Assembly: GCF_023343835.1 (NCBI RefSeq) | Contig: NC_064444.1 | Coordinates: forward strand, 17,893,219-17,957,218 | DNA length: 64,000 nt | Direction: 5' to 3' | Origin: Lagopus muta | Taxonomy: Eukaryota; Chordata; Aves; Galliformes; Phasianidae | Shown here: piece by piece, positions 25,779-34,386 of the stretch | Layout: every line of letters begins with the position of its first letter | Position numbering within the stretch: position 1 is the first letter of the stretch | The notes under the pieces: model-generated | Seen by the model: only the letters and a program-made list of their open reading frames with translations | Told to the model about the DNA's origin: nothing | The model's database searches: none | Position numbers and translations under genes: made by a program

Positions 25779-27337
25779 TTAGTTCTTGCCGCATGGGAAG
25801 GTGGTGCTGATCTTCCTGCAGTAGCAGAAGGCGTTGAAAAACCGGCAGTAGCAGGTGGCACAGGGGTCACAGCAGGGGATCTGGTGGCCCAGGCAGGACT
25901 CCAGGAGACGGACACAACGGCGAGGGGAGCTCCGCTCCTCCCTGCCTGCAGCTTGCAGGGCCGTGGACAATGCCTGCAGGGGAGAGGAGGAGAGAGAGTG
26001 CTCATGGTCCACCCTGCTGCCAAGGAACTGCGTTAGAGAGCCCAGAGCCTGAGGCACCTCCATCTCAAACAGGAGGCTGAGATATCCAAATTCAGCTTGC
26101 TCCTAGAAGATACTTGGGGCTTGGTGCTGGACCCTGGTGATGCCAGTTCCTCTTCATGCTTTGCTTGCAGACCCCTGAGCGCAGGGGACCTAAGGCATCA
26201 TCTGTGAAGACCTGCTTGGGATTCCCCTCTTCCCATCCAGCTGAAGCCTTCCTTCCCCTTGAGGTTACCTCCCTTCAAGGATCCTTGAATTGTTTGTCCA
26301 CAGGAAAACAACCCTGGTCTCTCCGATCTCTCATCGTGGGATATTCCCCATGCCCTGCATCACTTCAGTGGATCGGAACTTCAGAGACTCAGGTTTCCAT
26401 CTGTCCCTGAGATGGAAGTCTGGTCCTCTGCAGGGACAGCAGGGCAGATTGCTTACACACCACAAGAGGAAGGGAGGTTGGCATTTCCTCCCAAATGACC
26501 TGGCAATCGTTGATTCACTGTTCCTATTCCCCTTGGCTGGGAGCGTTCTCACAGTCCCCTCTGATTTTTGGCTGAACAATTGGTCTGGCTGGAGCAATTT
26601 CGAAAGAGGATGTTTCACACCCACTTGTCATTACGGTTATGTGCGGTGGGAAGGTTGGGTTCCCACAGTTTCTTAGGAAATGAAGCAGGGAAACCTCGTC
26701 TGCCTCCAGCCAGCTCACCTCCCAGCTCCTGCAGCAGCATCCCTGAAGGCCAACCCCAAACAGAGGGGCTTTCCTGGCCCCTCCGTTTCCAGCTTCCCTG
26801 ACTCCCAGCATGTCCACACCCCTCAGCAGGCAGCAAAGGGACGCAGCATCTCGTGAAGTGTTTGCTCCCAACCACCCCGGGGCACAGAGAAGCCTGATGT
26901 GGCTCAAAGCAACCCTGTTTGGGGTGTTTTTAGGAAAACAAAGACTGTCGGTGTGTTACCTGTGGTTCCAGCACGCTGCTTTTCTGCAGGAGGTTACCAT
27001 CACCTTCATGCACCTCCATTTGATCCAAGTCCGGCATGGGAATAGCTCCTGTGAAACAGAGAGAGGCTGGGCAAGGAGGGCACTGCGGGCTGAGCAGGAG
27101 CTCCCTGCTTCAGTTCTGGGGAGCTGGCTGTCCCAGGGAGGGCTGAGGATCGCAGGACTCACCAGCAAGCTCCACTGGCAGCTCCTTGGCCTTGTGCAGC
27201 AGGCTGGGGTAGCGGGTTCTGTCTGCCTCCTCCAGCCCAGAGCTCATCTTCTGCAGGGGGCTGTGGCTGAGCTCCGAGCTGAGGATGGCCTGGATCCCCT
27301 GCAGCAGCCCGTAGCACAGCAGCAGCGCGTTCAGCAT
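25779..27337 (-). CDS. AGRP: Agouti-related protein (complete coding sequence, 3 coding exons)
   Basis: AGRP is a secreted antagonist and inverse agonist of MC3R/MC4R made by hypothalamic feeding neurons. Coding exons on the minus strand are 27163-27337, 26960-27048 and 25779-25973, all GT-AG with matching phases, giving 152 residues. Residues 1-20 form a signal peptide (MLNALLLCYGLLQGIQAILS). A proprotein-convertase site REER lies at 99-102. The Cys-rich agouti domain runs from C108 to C149 with 10 cysteines. The receptor-binding triplet RFF is at 132-134 inside CYCRFFNAFCYC. The last 11 residues, ISTTFPCGKN preceded by K, are one residue shorter than the human end. The placement next to ATP6V0D1 on the same strand matches human 16q22. 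The ATG follows directly on an acceptor at 27342-27343, implying a 5' non-coding exon. Confidence 0.96.
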
Positions 27338-28079
27338 GGTCCTGGGGCAACGTGCACAGAGAGCAAGCGGCCAGCGTCAGCCCGGCCCCTCTGCCAGCAG
27401 GGCTGCCAGCTCAGCTGCCTTCCTGCACCCCGGCTCTGGGCTCTCTTCTCCGTGATGCTCCCCAGAGGTGTTTGGCAGCCAGTCTTACAGACAGGTACGC
27501 AACACCGTGGGCAGGAGCGCGGGGAGCGGATGGGAGCAGCTTCCTATGGCTGCAGCCAGGGGCCTCCTGCACTGCCCTGGGCATTGCAGCTGGAGGCGCA
27601 GTGACAGCAGTGTCCCCAAAAAGGCCATGGGACATCCCTGTGCTTTGTGAAAGCTCCCGCAAGGGAGAGGCTGAGGCTGCCACGGGGTTTGGGCACAACA
27701 GACAACAGTGGGGCTTTGGGAAAATCACTACAGGGCGATGTGGAGCTGACAGAGAGCGGGCCTGGATAGAGGACCTCCAGGTCTGCGTGTGACAGCAAAG
27801 GTCCTTGCAGTGGCTGTGGCAGCTCTGGGCCACACATTTCCCCTAAAGAACCCTAAAAAGACAAAAAAGCTTTCATGCAAAGCCTCCAGTCGTGCTGCCA
27901 GGAGCATCCCCAGACAGGACCAGCCCCTCTCCCTTCCCATCCCTCACTCACAGGGGAACCCAGAGCTCCTTCACCCCGCAGTGCCACCCCACTCCATGCC
28001 GTGGGCACCCAGCAGGGTGCCCCAAATGCTCCCCACACCCATCCCTGCTCCGCAGCCCCTTCCCTGCAGACCCACTGAC

Positions 28080-28146
28080 CTCCAGGCGGTGTGGGGCTGC
28101 AGGCACCGCTCTGCAGACTCGCTCGGAGTCGCTCTGCCTCGATGTC
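28080..28146 (-). other. AGRP: Likely AGRP 5' non-coding exon
   Basis: A donor-like GAG/GTCAGT at 28078-28082 lies about 27-90 bp downstream of a TATA box, and the AGRP start-codon exon has an acceptor 4 nt before the ATG. A first non-coding exon from about 28146 to 28080 joined to 27341 would explain both. The start site and splicing are inferred. Confidence 0.5.
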
Positions 28147-28171
28147 CTCCCTCCCCACATCTCGCCGGGAA

Positions 28172-28200
28172 CTTATATCGGCTCCTCGTTAATTAAGTGC
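28172..28200 (-). promoter_or_regulatory. AGRP: AGRP TATA box and TTAATTAA element
   Basis: The minus strand reads CGATATAAGT at 28171-28180, a good TATA box placed about 30 bp ahead of the proposed first exon. A palindromic TTAATTAA, typical of homeodomain binding, lies immediately upstream at 28189-28196. This fits a tissue-restricted neuropeptide promoter. Factor identity is not inferable. Confidence 0.6.
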
Positions 28201-29530
28201 CTCAGCCACATGACCCCGCTAAGCAGCAGGTAGGTGGGCTCTGCTGCAGATGGGGCTTTGTCTGGATGGCAGAGCACCGGCAGGATGTGGGTGGGATGGA
28301 GTGCTGCTGTGCGGGGCTGCGGCCGGGAGCTGGTGCTCACTTGTCCCAAAATCCAAGCAAGCATACGCAGCGATGCTGCTCCTGTGTTGGTACCCAGGGA
28401 GAGAGGACCAGTGATGGACACGCAGCTTCCTCCTGTGTCCTCACACACCAGCAATGCTTCTGGCCCAACATCTGCCCCTGTCCCCTTCCTCCACCAGCAC
28501 TCTGGCTTTGGGAAGCCTGCTCTAAACGCCCCATGTCCCTACAGCCAGCAAAAGCCACGGAAAGGAGCAGCTCTGATGCCAGAGGAGCCTCTGAGTACAC
28601 GCAGCCCCACTCCCTCATCCTTCTGCACGCTTTGGAGAAAGCCCTGTAGCTCCTGACACGAGCCCAGCCACGGTGCAGAGCCCATTACAGCCTCTGCTCC
28701 CACCACTGCCCAGCCGCAGATCCTCCAGGCACTGACTGTGTCCCCTTCACTCATGCTTTCCAGGACCCGCGGCCTCAGATCGCTCAGCATCCCAGCCTCA
28801 GCTGCACCCCAGGAGGAAGGACGAGTGCTGTGTCCCACAGCTGCATGCGGATGTGCTTCCTTTGGCTTCTCACCGCACCCAAACCCAAAGGAAGCTGCAG
28901 TGAGTCTGGTGCAGCCCCAGCCCCACAGCCACAGGGCCAGGCAGGGATGGAGGAGTCACCTCTGCATCCACCCTGCTCACATCAGTCCTCCTGCAGCCCC
29001 ATACCCAGCTGGGATCCCTGCATCCTGCACCCAGCTGGGATGCCAATACCTCACACCCATTTGGGATGCCAATACCTCACACCCATTTGGGATGCCAATA
29101 CCTCACACCCATTTGGGTTCCCCCCCCCCGCTCCTACCCAGCTGGGTCCCCATGCACAAGACCCCCTCAAGCCCCCTGCACAGCACCCTGCTGCCATAGC
29201 GGGACGCAGACCCCATTCCTGTCCCCTCAGCCCGCAGCAGTGACGCCAGCCTGGAGCGGGGCTCATTACGGGCTGCGGGCTTCTGGGAAGGCATTAACAT
29301 TGCCGAGGCGGCCGAGCGCTGAGAGCTTTTTAATCTGCGGGTGCTCGGCCGGGCAGTAACGAGCTAAATGAGCAGCCCGCATCGCTTCCAGGAAATGAGC
29401 GGCCGCAGCGAGGCCATCCCGCACGTGTCCGTATGGGAGAGGGGGAGAGGAGCGGGCTGGAAGCCGAGCCGTGTGCGATGAGCTGCGCCCGGCCTCAGCC
29501 AGGATGCGGGGCGGGGGTGCGGGAGGGACG
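28200..29530. other. Intergenic region between AGRP and the SNRK-like gene
   Basis: The spacer holds the divergent upstream sides of AGRP and the SNRK-like gene. Apart from the 26-bp tandem repeat near 29040 and increasing CpG content from about 29200, I see no gene or known element. Open frames on both strands are low-complexity. Confidence 0.6.
28999..29140. repeat. 26-bp minisatellite
   Basis: The unit GGGATGCCAATACCTCACAC plus CCATTT (26 bp) is present in three nearly identical copies between about 29037 and 29116. It is preceded by more diverged copies containing CAGCTGGGATCC and followed by a partial copy and a C-run. It lies in the AGRP/SNRK-like intergenic region. Confidence 0.9.
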
Positions 29531-29625
29531 GGGGCCCTTTAAGGCTGCGGGCCGGAGCACGCTGACGTCAGCGGGGCGGGCGCTCCGGGACGCCGCAGCC
29601 CCGCGGCCCCGAGCTCCGCCGTGCG
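29530..29625 (+). promoter_or_regulatory. SNRK-like gene promoter and likely 5' non-coding exon
   Basis: A CpG-rich segment with a full palindromic CRE (TGACGTCA, 29563-29570), a GC box (GGGGCGGG, 29573-29580) and a TTTAAGG at 29538. It ends in a good splice donor, GTGCG/GTGAGTG, at 29625/29626. This would be exon 1 (non-coding), spliced to the coding exon near 30519-30536. The transcription start is not determined. Confidence 0.55.
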
Positions 29626-29639
29626 GTGAGTGCGGGACC

Positions 29640-30110
29640 CCCGGGGGTACGGAGGGGGGCTGAGGGATGAGGGGACGGGGGGAGCGAGGGCGGATTGCGA
29701 GGGGTTGGACGTGGGGTTTGGGAGCGGTGTTTGGGGGCTTGGGGGGGAGGTTGGAAAGGTGCGGTGGTTGTGTTGGGGTGCTGGGAGTTGGGGTGCGCTG
29801 GGGATGCGGAGCTGCGGGGGTTTGGGGCGCTGGGGTGCTACGGGTCGGGATGGCCGTGGTTGTTTTGGGGTGCTGGGAACTGGAGGGTGGCGTTTTGGGG
29901 TGCTGGATGGGGATTGGAGATTGGGGTGCTGGAGGTGGGGATATCGGGGTGCCGAGGGCTGGTGGTATTGGGGTGCAGCACGGAGTACCGGGGGTCAGAA
30001 GGTTGGGGTGTCGGGGGGCTCAGTAACACCCTCAGGGTTGGGGGGTGCTGGAAGTGGGGCTGTTGGGATGCTTGGGGTGCTGAAGACCACAGGGGTACTG
30101 AGGTGTCTGG
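29640..30110 (+). repeat. G-rich degenerate tandem repeat in first intron
   Basis: The plus (non-template) strand is dominated by short imperfect repeats of GGGGTGCTGG and related G-runs over about 450 bp, immediately after the first donor of the SNRK-like gene. Periodicity is irregular. It has many GGG/GGGG tracts and so could form G-quadruplexes. Confidence 0.7.
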
Positions 30111-30117
30111 GGACAGG

Positions 30118-30308
30118 GCTGGTGAGGCACTGGCACAGGTTGCCCAAGGAGGCTGTGGATGCCCCATCCCTGCAGGCAGTCAAGGCCAGGCTGCATGTGG
30201 CTCTGGGCAGCCTGGGCTGCTGGTTGGTGACCTGTACACAGCAGGGTTTGAAACCAGATGATCATCGCAGCCCTTTTCAACCCAGGCCATTCTATGGTTC
30301 TATGATTC
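30118..30308 (+). repeat. CR1 LINE 3' terminal 190 bp
   Basis: GGTGAGGCACTGGCACAGG through GATGCCCCATCCCTGCAGGC to CCATTCTATGGTTCTATGAT. It is a 5'-truncated CR1 inserted in the G-rich first intron of the SNRK-like gene, on the same strand as that gene. Confidence 0.88.
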
Positions 30309-30541
30309 GGGGTGCTGAGGTGGCAGGGATGCTGAGAACCAGGCGGGATGTTGGGGTGCCTGGGGATGGGGGAGGTGGGTGCATTAGGGTGCCCACGGTG
30401 CCGGGGCTGAGGTCCTGGAGGTGCAGCGCTGTGCTGCTGGGGCGCCGAGGGATGGAGGGATGCGGGGGTCCCTGCGGTGGGTGCTGGGGTGCTCAGGAAT
30501 CGCGACGCCCTTTGTCAGCACCGTCCGCCCCGCAGCGCCCG

Positions 30542-30616
30542 ATGCCCGTCCCCACCCGGCGCCATGGCCGAGAGCAAGATCGCGGGGCTGTACGACCTGG
30601 AGCGCACGCTGGGTAA
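30542..30616 (+). CDS. Upstream ORF overlapping the SNRK-like start
   Basis: An ATG at 30542, 22 nt before the kinase ATG and in another frame, opens a 24-codon frame ending with TGA at 30614-30616, inside the kinase coding sequence. It would be in the mRNA if splicing uses the acceptors at 30517-30518 or 30534-30535. It has a weaker start context than the kinase ATG. Whether it is translated is unknown. Confidence 0.35.
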   Translation: MPVPTRRHGREQDRGAVRPGAHAG

Positions 30617-33600
30617 GGGCCACTTCGCCGTGGTGAAGCTGGCCAGGCACGTCTTCACGGGGCAGCGCGTGGCCGTCAAGGTGATCGATAAGAGCAAGCT
30701 GGCGGGCGAGGCGGCGGGGCAGCTGCTGCAGGAGGTGCGCTGCATGAAGCTGGTGCAGCACCCCAACGTGGTGCGCCTCTACGAGGTCATCGACACCCAT
30801 GCCAAGCTCTACCTCATCCTGGAGCTGGGCGACGGCGGCGATATGTTCGACCACATCATGAGGCACGAGGGCGGCCTGGCCGAGCCCCGCGCCAAGCATT
30901 ACTTTGCCCAGATCGTCCACGCCATCTCTTACTGCCACAAGCTGCACGTGGTGCACCGTGACCTCAAGCCCGAGAACGTGGTCTTCTTCCAGGAGCAGGG
31001 GGTGGTCAAGCTGACGGACTTTGGCTTCAGCAACCGCTTCCAGCCCGGCAAGATGCTCACCACCAGCTGTGGCTCGCTGGCATATTCAGCACCGGAGATC
31101 CTGCTTGGGGATGAGTACGACGCTCCAGCTGTGGGTAAGGGTCTGGAGGTCTCCCGTGCCTCCTGTGCTCCCATTTATCCCCATCTTGGCATGCACGTGG
31201 GCTTGCGTTTCAGTTCCCTGTGGCGCTTCGGGCATCCGCAGAGCCCTGTGGGACAAATCCTGCCCCTGGGATGCTCGGCTGAGCACATTGTGGCCCTGGC
31301 AGCAATTGGATGTGGGAAGGAAACCTGCTTAGGATGCAGCCGCCTCCAGCTCCCAAAGTTTCCTCCGGGCGCTTCCTGCTGGTGCTTTGGGCCATGGGAG
31401 GAGAAAGAGGAGTGGGAGTCTGGCCAGCCCTGCGGGGAGCTGGGGCAGGAGAGCTGGGCAAAACAGTGCTGGAGCTCTGCAAGGAAACAGCCCGGTTTCA
31501 GCATGGGGCGAGGGGAAGGATTCAAAGCTGAGAGCTGTCAGGGCTCGGAGGGGTGGTGGGAACACGAATACGTGGCTCTGCAAAAGCAAATCAAGCAAGG
31601 AAACTGGCACGGATGAGAAATTTTAAAATGCAGAGGCACTTAAGAAGCTGAAGGTATTAAGGGAGAGCCTGCGCTCAGCATCCTAAAAATAAGCGGTTTT
31701 GCAATAGGAAGAAAATCAGTCTCTGGGCTGCCAGGCGGGGCGGGAGCTGCACACGGGGCGTCTCTGCAGCGGGGCTGCGTGTGGTCACAAGGAGGCACGT
31801 GAAGATGAGTGCTGCTGCAGCTGGCACAGGGCTGGCGCCCACCCCGGGGCGGGCCGGCCCATCCGGGGTGTGCTTGAGCAGCTGGGAAGGGCTGACCCAG
31901 CACCCGGGCTGTGGGGAGCTTTGGTGACACTGCTGCCCTGCTCCGGGGACGTCCTCCAGAGGGGTTGGCACTGAGCTGAAGGCTGCAGGTGCGTGCTGGA
32001 GCCCCATCCCTGTGGCACTTGGGCTCCAGCCCCACGGCCAGATTTGGGAGGCCTGCATGCAGCCGTCCCTATGCGCGTTGGGTGCCGCAGTGCTGAAGTG
32101 CCACGAGGGGCTGTGTGCCGTGGGGGTCCCTGATCCCTGCCGGCTGGGATCCTTCCCAATGGAGTGGCACATTTGAGCTTCCTCAGGAGCTTACGGACTC
32201 TCGTCTTCCTCTTCCTCTCGCAGACATCTGGAGCCTGGGGGTCATCCTCTACATGCTGGTATGCGGACAGCCGCCCTTCCAGGAGGCCAACGACAGCGAG
32301 ACGCTCACCATGATCATGGACTGCCGTTACACCGTGCCCCCGCACGTCTCCGCGCAGTGCTCCGAGTAGGCGCCTCTCCCCGCTGTCCCCGCCCCCATGG
32401 GAGCCCCGCGGCAGCCGGAGGGATGGGGCCGGGGCCGGGGGAAGGCGCTGGCCGCGCTCATGCAGGTGTCCCTCCCTTCCCCGGGCAGCCTCATCTCCAG
32501 GATGCTGCAGCGGGACCCCCGGCAGAGAGCCTCCCTGGAGCAGATCGAGGGCCACGCGTGGCTGCAGGGGGTGGATCCGTCCCCCGCCAGCCGCTGCCTG
32601 CTGCCCCTCACCTCGCACAAACGCGTGTCCCAGGAGGAGCACGAGATCATCATCCAAGCCATGACGTGCGGGCACATCGCTGACCGCGACGCCATCCAGG
32701 AGTGAGCGGCAGCCGGAGGGGGGCGGAGGGAGGGAGGGAGGAAAGGAGGGAGGTCTGGTGGTGCCGGCGTGAGCGCGGCCGTCGGGTTTTGATGCTCGTC
32801 CTTCCCGGTGTCACGCAGGGCGCTGGAGGCCGACCGCTACAACCACATCACGGCCACCTACTTTCTGCTGGCCGAGAGGATGCTGCGGGAGAAGCAGGAG
32901 GAGCAGAGCCGCCGTCAGAGCCTCCTCTACGACCTGGCCAAGCAGGTGCAAAGCAGGTGAGCCCCAGCCACCCCTCCACCGCCCCAAGCACCACGCAGCC
33001 GGGTGCCGACCCCCCCCCTCTGCCCTTCCCCACGCTCAGGACCGACCTCTCGGACACGTTCGGCCCCGGGGGTGGCACTGCGGGCTGTCAGCCCGTAGCA
33101 GAGGTTCCTGGCAGCTCCCAGCCCAGCGGCGGGGACGGCAGCCGCGGCCGTCAGGCCCCCCGGGTGCTGCTGAAGGCTCCCACCATCGATACGGCCATCA
33201 CCAAAAGCACCCCGGCCCTGCAGCAAATCTGCGAGGAGGAAGAAGAGGAGGAGGAAGAGGAGTGCAGACCCAGCGTGATGGAGAGGAAGAGCAGCTCCTT
33301 GAACCAGGAGCAGATGCGAGATTTCCTCCGTGCCGGGGCCCGTCGGCCGCCGTGCCGCGGGGAGGTGCTGGGCTGGGGGGCCGAGCCGGGGGGCCGGGCG
33401 GGGTACCGGGCCGCCAGCGGAGCCCGAGGGCCCCCGGAGCCGCGGGGGAACAGGAGGGGCGGCGCGGGGACCCCCGAGGGCAGGGAGGGCTCGGGGCGTC
33501 CCGGGGAAAGGGGAGGCGTCCCCGCAGCCTCCCCAGAGCCGAAGGAGAAATGCCCCGGGGTCCCCAGGGGGGCGGGGGGCAGCGAGGGGGAGGCGGAGAA

Positions 33601-33760
33601 CGTGATAAAGCTGGACCCGGGTAAAGGCAAGAGCGGCAGCCTGAGGGAGCGGCTGATGCAGTTCCCGCTGTGCGAGAAAGCTCTGGCCTTCAAGATCCAC
33701 CCCGGCCCCAAGGAGAGCCTGCTGTCCCTGGGGCAGTTCAACTGCTGCCACGTCATTTAG
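30564..33760 (+). CDS. SNF-related serine/threonine kinase, second SNRK-type paralogue
   Basis: Coding exons are 30564-31134, 32224-32365, 32489-32701, 32819-32956 and 33040-33760, all GT-AG and phase-consistent, about 594 residues. The start is [13 protein letters not shown] in a strong GCCATGG context. The kinase domain covers about residues 10-265, with glycine loop GKGHFAVV (17-24), lysine K39, E57, HRDLKPEN (131-138), DFG (152-154) and activation-loop T167 in [14 protein letters not shown], equivalent to the LKB1 target T173 of human SNRK. A UBA-like segment follows (HIADRDAI, then [16 protein letters not shown]). The long GC-rich last exon encodes an acidic run of glutamates, a low-complexity Gly/Arg/Pro region and a conserved end with PLCEKA and CCHVI. 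It is shorter than human SNRK (765 residues), and its identity in the tail is low, so I take it as a separate paralogue rather than SNRK itself. All catalytic residues are intact. Confidence 0.9.
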
Positions 33761-34085
33761 CCCCGCGGCCGGACGAGGGACGGCGGGCGTTTTTTAACTC
33801 CTAGAAATGATTTTTTTAAATAGTCTATTTTAATGTAACGACATGGAGACGCTGCATCCCCCGCTGAGCTCCCGTGGGCCACGGCCTCGCGTCCCCAGCC
33901 TGCGCTGTTACCCCCCGCCCCCCACGACGCGCTTCCTATTTATTACCTCTTTGTTTTCTTGCTGGCAAGAAATGAACGCACGAGGCGGGGGCCGCCGCTC
34001 GGCCCGGGCTGCGCTGCACTGAGTGGATGGGAGCCGCCGGGAAGCAAAGTTCGTCGGTGCAATAAAACCGCGCTTCGGTTTGACG
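33761..34085 (+). other. SNRK-like gene 3' UTR with poly(A) signal
   Basis: Sequence after the TAG stop, with AATAAA at 34061-34066. Cleavage is expected near 34080-34090, only about 65 bp from the tRNA-Lys gene. Confidence 0.7.
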
Positions 34086-34150
34086 GCTCGGCTGCGTGTG
34101 CGGGGGCTGCGGGAGGGAGGAACGGGGAACGCGCCTAAAGGATAAAGCGG

Positions 34151-34223
34151 CGCCTGAACAGGGGCTTGAACCCTGGACCCTCAGATTAAAAGTCTGATGC
34201 TCTCCCAACTGAGCTATCCAGGC
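34151..34223 (-). tRNA. tRNA-Lys (anticodon TTT)
   Basis: The minus strand forms a complete 73-nt cloverleaf. The acceptor stem is GCCTGGA paired with TTCAGGC, with discriminator G. The D arm is AGCTCAGTTGGGAGAGC. The anticodon arm is CAGACTTTTAATCTG with anticodon TTT at 34188-34190. The T arm is CAGGGTTCAAGCCCCTG. The A box (TAGCTCAGTTGG) and B box (GGTTCAAGCCC) are intact. It differs from the usual vertebrate tRNA-Lys-TTT at two loop positions only. No intron and no encoded CCA, as expected. A clean TTTT terminator is not found close to the 3' end; see the finding. Confidence 0.96.
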
Positions 34224-34339
34224 TCACGTGGGGCTGCTGGGCGGTGCTCGCCACGGCCCGCGGAGGACCCCAGAAGGATGCGGACGCGTTCTCGCTCCGC
34301 AGATTCTTTTTGTCCCGCCGTGGCCACCGTCTGCAGAGG

Positions 34340-34386
34340 GGCGGGGCTTGGTGCCGCCCGGAAGTGCGCGCCGCCCACGTGCTGCC
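34340..34386 (+). promoter_or_regulatory. SETD6: SETD6 promoter with ETS site
   Basis: The CpG-rich sequence directly before the SETD6 ATG contains a consensus ETS/GABPA site CCGGAAGT (34358-34365), a CACGTG E-box at 34376-34381 and a GC box near 34341. No TATA box. This is typical of a housekeeping promoter. The start site is inferred to lie near the ETS site. Confidence 0.55.

Noticed and set aside
26810-27604. 264-codon plus-strand open frame across AGRP
   Set aside because: Antisense shadow of AGRP coding exons and introns.
29630-30616. 328-codon plus-strand open frame before the kinase
   Set aside because: It is the G-rich tandem repeat, a CR1 tail and the start of the kinase exon read in another frame. 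The Gly/Trp/Arg composition is that of the repeat.
31135-31616. Continuation of the kinase frame to about 379 codons
   Set aside because: It is read-through into intron 2; homology stops exactly at the donor at 31134 and resumes at 32224 with the expected DIWSLGVIL sequence.
32927-33751. 274-codon minus-strand open frame
   Set aside because: Shadow of the GC-rich last exon of the kinase; no homology and codon bias typical of antisense of a real exon.
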